A DNA stretch of 64,000 bases from assembly GCA_030062745.1 (NCBI GenBank), contig CP099839.1, positions 18,352,733-18,416,732 of the forward strand. Direction: 5' to 3'. The DNA comes from Capitulum mitella. Taxonomy: Eukaryota; Arthropoda; Thecostraca; Pollicipedomorpha; Pollicipedidae. A program made the position numbers and the translations under genes. Shown here one piece after another: positions 25,001 to 62,641 of this stretch (position 1 is the stretch's first letter; each line of letters starts with the position of its first letter). The notes beneath the pieces were generated by a model. That model saw only the letters and a program-made list of their open reading frames with translations. It did not search any database and was not told the origin of the DNA.

Positions 25001-28000
25001 CCCAGCCCCGGCGGCGTCGCCAACGCCGAGTCGCTCACCCAGCGACTGGACCGGGCGTGGAGCTTCAACGACAGCGGCGTGGGCGACGAGCTGTCGCGCG
25101 CCTCGGCCGCCGAGGGCGAGTCGTCGTCGCAGGCGACGCCGGCCGTGTCCAGGCCGGCCAAGAGGCCGCGCACGGAGCCGGCCGCCGAGGAGGCCGACAC
25201 GGCCAGTATGGTGACGGACGTGTCCGTGTGCAGCGAGTGCACCAAGAGGCTGAACGCCACCGAGACCATGGCGTCGCCGAAGAACTCGCTGGACTCGAAC
25301 TTGTCGGAGAGGGAGAGCTACTACTCCGAGTGCATCCAGGGACTGGAGACACAAAAGTCCGAGCTCAGGAAGCGCTGGGACGAAGAGAAGTCCAGTTTGC
25401 TGAAGCAGGTGGAAGAGTCCTGCCAGGAAAGCTGTGAGCTGAAGCAAAAGCTGGAGGAGATCCTGCGGGACGGCGAAGTGGCGAAGGAAACCCTCACAAA
25501 GAAGGTTGCTCGGCTGAAGCTGGAGCTGAAAGAGCAGGCCAAGAACTCCGAGAGCGACCGCGACGAGCTTATCAGATCGCACAACTTGAAGACGCAGTCG
25601 CTGCAGGAGCAGCAGGTGCTGCTGAAGCGGCGCATGCGTGCCGCCGAGGACGTGCTTAACGCGCTGAAGGTGGAGTTTGACCTCTGTCAGGTGGACTCTG
25701 GCCGCGACTCCCCGGACCCGAGCTACACCCTGGTCCTGGAGAGGGTCAGGGTCCTTCACCAGAGTCAGAAGGACCTCGCCAGCCAGGTCAGTGAACTGGA
25801 GAAAAAGGAAGGCGCCTATCGTGAGACGCTTCAGGAGGCGGACAAGATCATGCACAACGTCGAAGTCAGGTACCAGAAGAAGATCGAAGAGCTCGAAGAT
25901 CAACTACGAGAAGATAAAAACAAGATCAGCCTGATGGAGGAGACGGAGACAAAGCTGAAACAGGCACTGAAGAGTGTCAGCAACGGCAAGCACGACAAAG
26001 ACAGAGTGACTGAACTTCTCGACAAGTTAATAGAAACCGAAAATGAAGATCTCAAGCTCAAGGAAAAGGTAAGGTACCTCGCTTGTAGCCACAGACCTTT
26101 GCAATGGGACATGTCTTCCCGAATTTAAGGCATAAAAACTGTTATAGTTATATGCACTTGTAGTATGACAACGCAAGCCCTCTTTCAAGCCTTCTCCATC
26201 CCGTAAATATTCGTCTAACAATTCATCTCGCCTTTTGCCTTCGTTTTCTCGGTGAAAAAAAACTTACGGAGGGCATCGACGGTTTCTTGAAATTTGGTAA
26301 AATCTGCACGCCGTAAGCGGGAGCGTTTTGGGGACTCCGGCAGTTAGCTGTTACTCTGTGATCCCTCAGGTGTACCGGCTGGAGAGACGCGAGCGCGAGC
26401 TGAGCATCCGGCTGCGCGAGGAGGAGCGCGCCGCGGAGGGGCTGCGACACGAGCTGCGCGACCAGGAGGAGCTGTTGCGCGAGCTGGACGGCGCGCGCCG
26501 CGAGCTGGGCAGCGCCACCGAGCAGCTGACCGCGCTGGCGGCGCTGCGGCAGCGCGCGGCCGAGCTGCAGCAGAGTGAGGAGTTCCTGCGCGGTCGGATC
26601 GAGGAACTGGAGCAGGCCGAGCTCAGCCTGCAGGAGACGCTGCGCGGTGTCAAGACCGCGCAGGCGCACAAGTAGGTGGTGGAAACACGGGATATACCTG
26701 GTGGATTCTAATGGAAGTTCAGATAGCGTTCACGAATGGTGTGTTAGCCTGTTGTTTGGTTCACCACTGTTCCTAGGTAATCATCCAGCAAATTACGATT
26801 AGAATAAGGCATTTTTGTCCCTGTAATCATTAAAACACGTGGTGTTCAAAGCCATAAACCAAGCTGTCATTAGGTCGCGAAATATTCTCCCCTCATGCCA
26901 AACCGTATAATTTGTCCATTACTGTTCCTCATCATGTTTCAGTTTTCCAATTTTACATTGAGCTCTTGACTACGCATTGCTCTGGTACTCTGCTGGGAGT
27001 TCGAAAGCATCGCGGACCTATGATTTCGCCACTAAACTGATTTGTTTGACAGTTTTTCCCAGTACTTTTGCAACAACCCATTACCCTTTCCACCAATTCC
27101 CCCTTTTCCTCCGTACTCCCCGTCTGAATAACTCCCTGGCTTCAGTGTGGCGCGGGCCCCTGCGTGGGGCCTCTGCGCTTCAGTCTGACGTCGTCCCCTG
27201 CCTGTGATCCCTACGCTTCAGTCTGACGCGACCTCCTGCATTTGATCCCTGCGTTTCAGTCTGACGTGACCTCCTGCATTTGGTCCCTGCGCTTAAGTGT
27301 GAAGCCGCGCCCTGTCTGTGCACGCCTCCCCCCATGCAGCCTGACACTGGTCGGTTGTTGGCAGGGAGAGGCGGGCCGCCGAGCAGGCGAGCTCGCTGCA
27401 GCAAGACCTAGAGACCCTGCAGGCCACCGTGCAGGAGCTGCAGCTGCAGGCGGCCGAAGACGGCCAGGAACGGACCCGGCTGCGGCGCGAGCTGCAGGAG
27501 GCGCACACCCAGCTGGAGCATGTCCACCGCGATCTGGAGGCCACCAACGGCACGGCCACGCAGACGGAGACCCAGTTCAGGAACGAGGTGCGGTCGCCGG
27601 GGCGCCGATGCCGAGCGATGCTGATAGGAAATACTTGGTGTCAGCTGATCGGAGTTTGTAGTGTTTGTGTCTCTCGGTCATTTATTTGTAGAATGTTTTG
27701 TTTAATTGGTGGTGATACAGGTAGTGGTTATGAATGATTTCGTGGGAACTGTACTGGCTTCACCCACGTGTTCTTGTAACGAAGCCCGTGCATTTGCATT
27801 CGGGCGAAACTTGAGTTCTTGAATTTTCCATCAGGTATGCAAACTCAGGAATCAGCTGTCTCTCGTCAACAGTCAACTCAGCGATAACGACTCTTACTCA
27901 TGCCAGCTCCGCGACCAGCTGGAAAAAGCCCAGGTAAGGAATAACATTTCCGTAAAATGTGTGCGTTTTTTTCTTCTTGAAATGAGCTGTGCTGCCCATC

Positions 28001-31000
28001 GTGCGCCTTCTTCCTGACGTGAATTCCGTAACGTTTACTTTGTATGTCGTTGTTTTTTATTTTGTTTAGTAACGCGAGCGTCCGTCCTCAAACACATGCA
28101 AGACCTGCATTCAAAACCTGCAGAACAGCAACTAAAAATACAAATAACCTAACTGATTATAAACTGGCCCGTTTTTGCAGAGCGAGAACGCCGATCTGCG
28201 CACGGCGCTGGACGGTCACAAGAGTCGGGCCGAGCAGGACATCATCCAGTTGAACCTGGAGATCAGCCGCCGAGAGGAGGAGATCACGGCGCTCTCCGAA
28301 CAGCTCCGAGAGCTCGACAAGAGTCAACAGCTCACTGGCGAGCTCGACCTGCTTGCCGAACAGGAGAGCACCCTCGTCAAGCTGCTCGCGCTGGCCAAGC
28401 AGAGCAACGAGAAAATACAGGTACACACTTTAAAGAGCAACAGCAGAAACGGGCCGCTGTAGCCATGGCTCGTCTTGGCGCTGGCGTTGTTGAGAAGCAC
28501 ATACATGGTTGCGCCCTGTTTAACGACTTATCGATAAGTAGATCTTCAGCAATTTTCAAGACTGAACATAGTGACCAGGGTGCTGCAGTGCGCCCAAAGT
28601 GTTGCCGTTAGTTTCAAGCTGGACAGTTGCGAGCTTAGCCAGCACTTTAAGTGCCTAGCTCAGAAGTCCGTGCGGCTGCTCGTGCCGTGACTGCCGTCCA
28701 CCAGAAGAGGCGTGCCCCTGACACTCCAGCTGGCTGACCCGCTGTGCCGTTTGTTCGCCAGAACTGCGAGAGGTGTTCGGGGGAGGTGGACGGGGCGCTG
28801 CGCTCCGTGATCCAGGAGCTGGAGCAGCTGACGCTGCTGCTGAACGGCAGTCACTCGGACCAGTCTCTGCAATCACAGCTGCGAGGTACGCCCGGGACTG
28901 GCGGCAGTAGCAGCCGCCTGGGGCGGCCAACTATGTCCCCCACATGTGGCAGTAGGTCATAACTGAACATCTCTTTTGACTGATTTGCGACAACCAAGGC
29001 AGGCTGTATCTGCCTGGTTGTGGGGTGCCTTTTTTAATTTAGGCACGCTGTGTTTATGTAGGCTTGGTCAAAATGGCAGAACAAGGAACAATGAATAAAT
29101 AAATGAGATCGGATGGAACCATTGAACAGTAAGTGATGGAGTAAACTTCTAGATAATGTGATGATTAGTCTGAGAGTTTACCGACTCATACAGGACTTGT
29201 ATAACTGCGAGTATTTTGTAGTCGGTCGTCACATCGTCTGCTCGGCCTGGCCCGGCAGACGCTGAGAACCTGGCGGCGGCGGCAGCGAGCGCCTGCTCGT
29301 CGCAGCGGCGGCCTGCCGGCGCCAGCGTCGGAGTGCAGACGAGCGAGCCGCCGGACGCCGCCGACGCCGAGCTGTCGGCCTGCGTGGCTCAGCTGCGCCG
29401 CGAGCTGGCCGCCAAGGAGCAGGAGCTCGGCCTGATGGACGGCCAGGGCTCGTACCTGCAGGCGGAGCTGGAGCAGCGCGACCGCGAGGCGCGCCAGCTG
29501 CGCGCCCGACTGGCAGAGATCGACGCCCTGCTCGACCACCAGCGGCTGCAGCACGGCCGGCTCAGCGAGCTGCTGGCGCAGGCGCAGTTCGCGCGCGATG
29601 AGGCGGCGGCGCGCGCCGACGGCAAGGACGCGCTGCTGGGCGCCGTGCTGCGGCACCTGCGGGCGCTGCTGGACGCCGGCCAGGCGGCGGCGCTGGCGCG
29701 CGGCCTCCGCGACACCTCCGACACGGACGCCGACCGGCAGGACTTCGACCGCGAGATGGTCTGCCAGATCCTGCAGCAGATTGTCACGGTGAGGGCTGCG
29801 CCGGCACCGCGCCGGTCATGCAGAAGGCGACCGTGCTGCGTCGAAATGAACCGTGCTCGATCAACGATTCCTCTTACGGTATTTAAATGTTTTATTGATG
29901 ATACCAGATGGCGCAATGATTTCGTCGGGTGGAGGAAAACGACAACAGTAGGCACGCTTGCAGTGACAATGGCTCTGCTCCGCACGACGCAGGTGATGAG
30001 GGAGCGAGTGCTGAGGAGCCGACCGGGTGGCAACGTTTCTCCCGACCAGTCCAGCGCCGGCTCCCGGATCCCTCGGCCCGTGCCCAGGAGCAGGGAGAAC
30101 ACGCCTCCCAGCTCGCCTCGCAAGGTGGGCTAGACGCCGTCTGCAACTAGGAGGCGACTGTGTTTTTCAACGTCTTCGGAAAGAGCAATTCCCGTGTGAT
30201 AAAGTCTGACCTCGTCTGGTTGTTATTGTTTTCTTTTTTTAGAACACTTGTTAACAGTTACCTAGCCGCTACCTGTGGTGGACTCCTTATTTTTATAAAT
30301 ACATATATACATATATAAATTTGTTTCTTTTCAGGATCTTCCCAGACAGAAGGCGCCCCAGCCTCGGTGCCTGCAGCCCAAGAGGAGTGTGCGCCAAGTG
30401 CCGCCGGTAGGCGTGGCCAGACCGTACCGGACCACGCCCCACGCGTCTGACACTCGGGAGAAAGTGCCCCACCCTCGCTCGAACACCACCAAGTCGCTCG
30501 CCCCGGCTCCGGCTCTGCCTCCGCCAGACAATTTTCAGATCATCCGGGCGGTGGGTGGTGACAGCCTGCTGCTCTACTGGAGCCCCTCAGATGATCAGAG
30601 GATCACCGGATACGAGGTACGGCACCACACTCCTGTACTCTGTGGTGATCAGCTGGCTCGATGGTGACGAGTGACATGTTTCTGACGGGAAACATTTGAG
30701 CCGTTTTGTAAGGGGAGTGCAGATGGCCACTAAAGTTTACTTTCTCCCAAAACACTGGACTACGTGTGACGCATATGTGGACTCGCCTGCATGGCACGAC
30801 ATGTTTCCTAAATTTTACGTGATCTGGAAAGCAATGATAGATAATGTATACCGAGATGGTCGCACGTCTAATGCAGCAAGGCCCTGGTGCTGCCTGTGTG
30901 ACAGGCTGGTTTGCTCTCCATGACTCGATTATCCGCCTCCGGCCGGCAGATTTTCGTCAACAACCGGCTTCACCAGGTGATCCGGAACCCGCAGCGCACC

Positions 31001-31177
31001 AAGGCGCTGCTGCCGTCGCTGAAGCTGTCGTGCCAGATGCAGCTGGCCATCCGAGCCGTGGGTGTGTCGGACTCGTTCTCAGTGCTGTCCTGGGCCGAGT
31101 TCCGGCCCGGCCAGGCCGGCGGCGGCCGGTCCCGGGGCTCTAACGCCTTCCTCACAGCGTCGGCCGACGGGCCGTGA
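816..31177 (+). CDS. Long coiled-coil protein with C-terminal fibronectin type III domain (5' partial, spliced)
   Basis: Fourteen exons (816-1037, 3120-3206, 21072-21206, 23551-24260, 24616-26068, 26370-26671, 27365-27587, 27835-27933, 28181-28420, 28762-28885, 29259-29788, 29993-30124, 30335-30616, 30950-31177) join in one frame to 1,588 residues and a TGA. Residues 1-74, about 385-480 and 550-1375 are heptad-like, rich in Glu/Arg/Leu/Gln, and read as coiled coil. Residues 190-330 and 410-520 are Ser/Pro/Ala-rich linkers. Residues about 1420-1480 are basic and Pro-rich, and about 1481-1571 look like one FN3 domain (LLLYWSPSDD ... ITGYEIFVNN ... RTKALLPSL). The FN3 half resembles those of RIM-binding proteins, but I see no SH3 domain. 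No signal peptide or membrane segment is visible, so a cytoskeletal or scaffold role is inferred from architecture only. I cannot name the family with confidence. The true N-terminus is outside the window or supplied by alternative first exons. Confidence 0.85.
1038..3119 (+). other. Intron after first visible exon
   Basis: About 2.1 kb. It is AT-rich to about 2340, then has a CpG-dense block at about 2350-2960 before the exon at 3120. The block's open frames on both strands look like GC-driven shadows. It might be a promoter or enhancer, but no TATA box, initiator or ATG with a matching donor is visible. Confidence 0.5.
1148..1219. repeat. Two-copy tandem repeat, 43-bp period
   Basis: A 29-bp segment beginning CGTTTTGTGCATAGAGAGC is repeated exactly at 1148 and 1191. 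It starts about 110 bp after the exon donor at 1038. Confidence 0.7.
3120..3206 (+). CDS. Coiled-coil gene, small linker exon (phase 0-0)
   Basis: The acceptor tgtttgcttcag follows a good pyrimidine tract and the donor is CAG|gtgagt. It encodes 29 residues of Ser/Pro/Glu-rich linker (starts PGDPVSSSPATELPQPE). At 87 nt with phase 0 on both sides it can be skipped without changing frame, so it may be an optional cassette. Confidence 0.65.
4644..4681. repeat. Perfect 16-bp inverted repeat with 6-nt loop
   Basis: TTCTGTTTCTTAGGTG (4644-4659) and its exact reverse complement (4666-4681) flank CTGCGC. It would fold as a clean hairpin in RNA or DNA. It may be a collapsed transposon end. No mature small RNA can be claimed. 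Confidence 0.75.
5395..5677. mobile_element. hAT-type MITE, 267 bp, with 8-bp target-site duplication
   Basis: The element runs 5403-5669, from CAGGCACGTAGCCAGG to CCTGGCTACGTCCCTG, with perfect ACGTCAGT duplications at 5395-5402 and 5670-5677. The 8-bp duplication and CAG...CTG ends are the hAT signature. It is non-coding, so mobilised in trans. Related short copies lie at 46025 and 47326. Confidence 0.85.
8724..8759. repeat. Perfect 36-bp palindrome
   Basis: ACCGGCCCACCACCGGCC is followed with no spacer by its exact reverse complement. It lies 171 bp upstream of the alternative start codon at 8931, inside the CpG-rich block. Confidence 0.9.
8931..8975 (+). CDS. Candidate alternative first coding exon of the coiled-coil gene
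   Basis: ATG at 8931 opens MRNIFAGVFGARKEK and ends at AAG|gtgggt in phase 0. It would splice in frame onto the exon at 21072 or 23551. It sits at the 3' edge of a CpG-dense block (about 7330-8930), which fits a TATA-less promoter. Its product would lack residues 1-103 of the longer form and begin with a short amphipathic/basic leader. The call rests on ATG, donor and phase. No transcript is available. Confidence 0.55.
12672..12870. repeat. CGGTCCGGTC-rich minisatellite
   Basis: Irregular tandem units built from GGTCCGGTCCGG and GGCTGGCGTCCTC, about 6-8 units. All reading frames give simple Arg/Gly/Pro repeats, so it is not a gene. Confidence 0.85.
15238..15600. repeat. 30-bp minisatellite, about 12 units
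   Basis: Diverged 30-bp units of the type GGGCCTGACGTCCACTCCAG plus CCGCGTGTCT run head to tail in the same orientation. Confidence 0.9.
15676..15772. repeat. (GGC)n and (CCG)n runs in inverted arrangement
   Basis: A GGC trinucleotide run (15676-15704) is followed 47 bp later by a CCG run (15752-15772). The two can pair into a long GC hairpin. Confidence 0.85.
16789..16911 (+). CDS. Possible second alternative first exon
   Basis: The reading frame starts at ATG 16789 (or in-frame ATG 16810), directly after an in-frame TAG at 16786. It ends at GTC|gtaagt, a strong donor in phase 0. The 41 codons (including PETWLHNLDLTLEIRLLQW) look protein-like rather than CpG-island noise. It could join exon 21072 or 23551 in frame. 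I do not recognise the peptide. It could instead be chance or a fragment of an old transposon. Confidence 0.3.
21072..21206 (+). CDS. Coiled-coil gene, poly-Gln exon (phase 0-0)
   Basis: The acceptor is gccgtgtgcgcag and the donor CAG|gtaagc. The 45 codons include six consecutive CAG codons (Gln6) followed by LDSLSEERHQWQQ, which leads back into coiled coil. It is phase 0 on both sides, so it may be alternatively included. The CAG run is a likely site of length polymorphism. Confidence 0.65.
21270..21600. repeat. 52-bp minisatellite, about 6 units
   Basis: Units centred on CGGCCTGGGGCCATGACGGG recur at exact 52-bp steps (ATG at 21320, 21372, 21424, 21476, 21528). The array begins about 65 bp after the donor of exon 21072-21206. 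Confidence 0.9.
21601..23550 (+). other. Intron before exon 23551
   Basis: CpG-rich until about 22060, then AT-rich. An ATG at 21916 leads to a gtgagt donor at 21981, but in phase 1, which does not fit the next exon. No other exon is seen. Confidence 0.5.
23551..24260 (+). CDS. Coiled-coil gene exon (phase 0-2)
   Basis: The acceptor is tcgatttcag and the donor CAGAG|gtacgt. It begins KIAELQNTILQLEAALEESR (coiled coil), passes through a Ser/Pro-rich acidic linker with SELSDYHSDSNDG and QESGIFDVDVDEKAVQTD, then returns to coiled coil. Confidence 0.85.
24616..26068 (+). CDS. Coiled-coil gene, largest exon (phase 2-0)
   Basis: The acceptor is cttcgtttcag and the donor AAAAG|gtaagg. It supplies about 484 codons: heptad-rich blocks on either side of a Ser/Ala/Pro-rich segment (SSDTLSSAEPCGSSSAASLA) and a short basic stretch (SRPAKRPRTEP) that could act as a nuclear localisation signal. 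Very GC-rich third positions match the neighbouring exons. Confidence 0.9.
26370..26671 (+). CDS. Coiled-coil gene exon (phase 0-2)
   Basis: The acceptor is gatccctcag and the donor ACAA|gtaggt. It is almost pure Arg/Glu/Leu coiled coil (VYRLERRERELSIRLREEER). A TAG lies just inside the intron, so read-through would end the protein. Confidence 0.85.
27143..27330. repeat. 38-bp minisatellite, 4-5 units
   Basis: CTTCAGTCTGACG-type units recur at 27143, 27181, 27219 and 27257, exactly 38 bp apart, with a decayed fifth at 27295. The array fills the 3' end of the intron before exon 27365. Confidence 0.9.
27365..27587 (+). CDS. Coiled-coil gene exon (phase 2-0)
   Basis: The acceptor is ggttgttggcag and the donor GAG|gtgcgg. 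It encodes coiled coil (ERRAAEQASSLQQDLETLQ). A 38-bp minisatellite ends about 40 bp before this exon. Confidence 0.85.
27835..27933 (+). CDS. Coiled-coil gene exon (phase 0-0)
   Basis: The acceptor is ttttccatcag and the donor CAG|gtaagg. It has 33 codons (VCKLRNQLSLVNSQLSDND). Its codon use is less GC-biased than its neighbours. Confidence 0.8.
28181..28420 (+). CDS. Coiled-coil gene exon (phase 0-0)
   Basis: The acceptor is cgtttttgcag and the donor CAG|gtacac. It has 80 codons of coiled coil (SENADLRTALDGHKSRAEQD). Confidence 0.85.
28762..28885 (+). CDS. Coiled-coil gene exon (phase 0-1)
   Basis: The acceptor is tgttcgccag and the donor CGAG|gtacgc. It starts NCERCSGEVDGALRSVIQEL. The CxxC pair is isolated and gives no clear metal-binding domain. 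Confidence 0.8.
29259..29788 (+). CDS. Coiled-coil gene exon (phase 1-0)
   Basis: The acceptor is cctggcccggcag and the donor ACG|gtgagg. It has an Ala-rich start, the tag-like GVQTSEPPDAAD, then coiled coil (LRRELAAKEQELGLMDGQ), ending CQILQQIVT. Confidence 0.85.
29993..30124 (+). CDS. Coiled-coil gene exon, basic Pro/Ser linker (phase 0-0)
   Basis: The acceptor is ccgcacgacgcag and the donor AAG|gtgggc. It encodes 44 residues (VMRERVLRSRPGGNVSPDQS...) with several S/T-P sites, possible phosphorylation sites between coiled coil and FN3. Confidence 0.75.
30335..30616 (+). CDS. Coiled-coil gene exon, basic linker and first half of FN3 (phase 0-0)
   Basis: The acceptor is tttcttttcag and the donor GAG|gtacgg. 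The first 60 residues are basic and Pro-rich. The rest is the A-C strand half of an FN3 fold, with the conserved Trp in LLLYWSPSDD and ITGYE at the exon end. Confidence 0.85.
30950..31177 (+). CDS. Coiled-coil gene, last coding exon with second half of FN3
   Basis: The acceptor ctccggccggcag gives IFVNNRLHQVIRNPQRTKAL ... MQLAIRAVG, which completes the FN3 domain begun in the previous exon. A Gly/Ser-rich tail follows to TGA at 31175-31177. Confidence 0.85.
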   Translation: MFVNNRLHQVIRNPQRTKALLPSLKLSCQMQLAIRAVGVSDSFSVLSWAEFRPGQAGGGRSRGSNAFLTASADGP

Positions 31178-31583
31178 ACGGTCGTGTGGTGGCCATCAGA
31201 GTACCCATCGTCAGGGAGTAGTCCCCGAGACCCCGTGTGCAGTCCCGGAATGACCAGTGACGGTACAGCAGCGGCGGCGGGTGGTCCCTGCTGCGCTTGA
31301 GGATCCCAGGTCACGTGACAGCGCCCAGTCCTGCATAGCTGCGTGTTGGTACCGCTGGCATGACCGACTGCTCGATGGGCTTGGCCTGCCAGTGGAATAG
31401 TATTACCGAGAGGGCAGTGTTTGCATGTGTAGCGACCTATTGACCCGTTGAAGTGTGTGGACTAATGTTGAGCGTTCGGTTAGCCGCAGAAGCGCGAGCG
31501 TTTAGTTCGGAATTCGCGCCGCGCGGCGGAGCGTCGTGCCAAGTGAACCGACCCTCAGTGCTGGCAGCATTGATACGTGCATA

Positions 31584-31589
31584 AATAAA
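31584..31589 (+). terminator. Poly(A) signal AATAAA of the coiled-coil gene
   Basis: AATAAA lies about 405 bp after the stop codon. A T/G-rich stretch follows (about 31605-31625). It is the first good poly(A) signal downstream and implies a 3' UTR of about 430 bp. Confidence 0.5.
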
Positions 31590-32389
31590 CATACCCAGCC
31601 GCCTTCTGCGCTGTTTATCGATCTGGGCTGAAAAGTCCGGGCCGCCGGGTGGTCGTCGGGAGGCCATCCAGGCTCGTGCTCCTGCTGTCCCGCCGCCGGC
31701 GGCGGCGATAGGTAGCTGATAAACAGCAGATCATGGCACCTTCAGTTTCTGTATCTGTTTATTGGAACATCGTTAGATCCGTCAACACGTGTCTGCGCTC
31801 GCTTGAGTGGTTTGGCTGCGCCTCATGTGCATGCTGGAATGCGTTCCGGGACTGGACAAAAACGCCATTAAAAGTTGCAAATAGACGTCTGGTCTGCGTA
31901 TAGGGACGGTCGTTGTAAAAACCTCCACAAGTCCCCGGGAAAATATACGATAACCATATGGCACTTCGAAATCTGTTGTGATTTTGGGACAGGCCCAGCA
32001 AGGCAAATATAGTAGAAACCACCGCAGCCACAAGGATATTTCGCAAGCAGACTTGTTAAATACCGTTTAGAAGGTGCGCAGAGTCCAGCGTATCTTGTGT
32101 CGCATACAAAATAGCATGGTACCACTTCACAGAATTCAGTCCCACAAGTGGTTTGATGACGATGGTTGACCTAACAATGCCAATCATAGGCGTAGGAACG
32201 TGGGGAGACCATATCCCTCCCATTTTTTAAAGAGGAAGGGCCGGCGATGGTAACTGCACCGCTCCCACCCTCCCCCACTTTTTCAGAAATGAGAAACGTA
32301 TTGCAACGGTCACGATATATCATGAAACAAAAAGTGACTTTTGAACAAAAGATCACTCAAAATGGGGAAATAAAGCAACTATCTTCGCC

Positions 32390-32630
32390 GCAAAGCGCGT
32401 CCAGGGCGTGTGCCGGCGCATACGGACGGACGCGGTATGCAAAGAACTATTTGAGGCGGCAAAGACAGCAGCTGAGGCGGATCCCGAAGGACGAGTGAGA
32501 GGGCCGATCCTGCCGAGAAAACTGAAAGTCCCAAAACGGCTAGATGGCAACAATGAGCAGCTTCCTGATCCCGACCCATTCAGCTTCTGCCGTCGGCAGC
32601 ATTTCGAAGTGTTGGGCATTCCATACCGCG
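32390..32630 (+). pseudogene. hAT-like (ZMYM-type) transposase fragment
   Basis: The frame at 32408 reads EAAKTAAEADPEGRVRGPIL followed by PRKLKVPKRLDG and later RRQHFEVL. This order resembles hAT-derived transposases annotated as zinc finger MYM-type proteins in animals. The similarity then stops in a GGAATTC-rich simple stretch (32640-32730). Weaker protein-like sequence at 32740-33270 is interrupted by stops and may be the continuation. There is no DDE triad, no terminal repeats and no start codon in context: a dead DNA-transposon fragment. Confidence 0.5.
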
Positions 32631-34041
32631 CGGCTTTCATAGTGGAATGGAATGGAATTCATGGAATTCAAAGGATGGAATTCAAGAAATGGAATGCCGG
32701 CTTTCACTGAAAGCCAGTATTCCAGCCGGCTTTTCATATTGTGCGAAAGACCGAGAAGCTTCTGGAACACGACACGGCGGCCGGTAAAGTGTTCAGCGTC
32801 CCAAAAATGGTGGTGAATCCGAACAGGGCAGTCCTGAGCTTGTCATAGCTGCAGGTGTTGTTGAAGATGGTGCCGGACATCTGCCAGCTGCAAGGCAAGG
32901 GACGCTTGAAGGAGAATGAAATCGCCAGCGCAGCGAAGGACGTCATCAGCATAGGCGGGCTGTGGTACAGATGATGCCGAGTGAGGTCATCATCCTGCTC
33001 TGTCTCTACCTCACGGCCCCTGTCACCACCGCCACCTCGGAGACAAAACTTACCTGCGCACCACGACGCCGCATTCAGCTGAGGCTGAACGCGGCAAACT
33101 GTGTTGAAACGCTGCAAACTGTCGGCGCCAATTTAATACCGAAAGAAATGGTTCGTGTTTTTCCACACAATAGCGACATTTGCATGCAAGTCAAAATCAA
33201 AGGCCATGTCACCAGTGGTGCGCTTCCAGTCCCGTCACACGCTGCCTCATTCAAAAATGGTTAGAATTAAAGACAGTTACGGAACCTAAGGACATATCCT
33301 TGATGGTTATGTTAAATGGCAAATTTAAAGTTCAGTAGAGGCTAAGATTGAGGCCAAATCGTGATTGGTGCTTCAACGGCGACCTTCGAACTAAGGTCGA
33401 GGTCATGAATGTTACGCAGTTCATTTAATGCTTCAATGTTTTTTTTCCGTTTCCTTAATAAGTGTCCCACTGTTATCATTTCCATAACTTTCATATCCAA
33501 TAAGGACCTCGCATTTAAACATTCTCCATAAGTTTCAGTGTGGAAACCTAGCGTAGGTACATCTAGCCCCTCCGGGAACTCTGAAAAGAAACATTTCCTT
33601 TCGGACTTGTGGAGAGAAATTCTTATTCTTGTGCATGACAAACAAAAAATTTTTATTCGCCAAGTGCAAGAGTTCCAGGAACAAGGACCAGTTTGTTTGG
33701 AGACAGCTAAAGCACAGGCACTTGTTGGCACTATGCCATGGTTCTTAAATTCAACAGGTACGAGCTGTGTGCGTGCAACATTAAAGGCAGTGCACAATGA
33801 CTAACTCGCCCTGCATTCATTCGTCCATTATCCGTCCCTATGCACTGGTGTCGACAGGCTCCAAGGAGGACGTAAAACCGAGCTCTCCTGTCGACCGGCC
33901 AGAGTGTCGCCGTGCGAACGCTCAGCGAGGCGCCGGCCCGGACCGCCACTGTTCTGCCGGAGGCTCCAGCGAGAGCCGGAGGCCGTGGAGGGGGAGGGGG
34001 TGACCCTCACACCGTCCGAGACGGACTTCGCTCTGGTTCTC

Positions 34042-34077
34042 TACTTAAGGCAAACATCGCCGGCCGGCCGGACAGTT
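34042..34077 (+). promoter_or_regulatory. Candidate core promoter of the apolipophorin gene
   Basis: A TATA-like TACTTAA (34042-34048) precedes an initiator-like ACAGTT (34072-34077) by about 30 bp, the usual TATA-to-start spacing. The start ATG is about 90 bp further on, so the 5' UTR would be short and unspliced. The two weak motifs gain support only from their spacing and position. Confidence 0.35.
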
Positions 34078-34163
34078 GCGTCGGGAGGCGGCAGACGCTG
34101 CGCCCGCGGCGTGGGGAATCGTGAGACAGCGTGAGGAAGCTGGCGGCGCGATCCGCCGTCGCC

Positions 34164-62641
<28,478 letters not shown>

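Larger units (their letters stand above)
31178..34041. other. Intergenic region: 3' UTR and transposon debris
   Basis: The 3' UTR of the coiled-coil gene runs to about 31610. A hAT-like transposase scrap follows (32390-32630, perhaps to 33270). The rest has no recognised gene. Open frames at 33342-33804 on both strands show no known motif. Confidence 0.5.
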
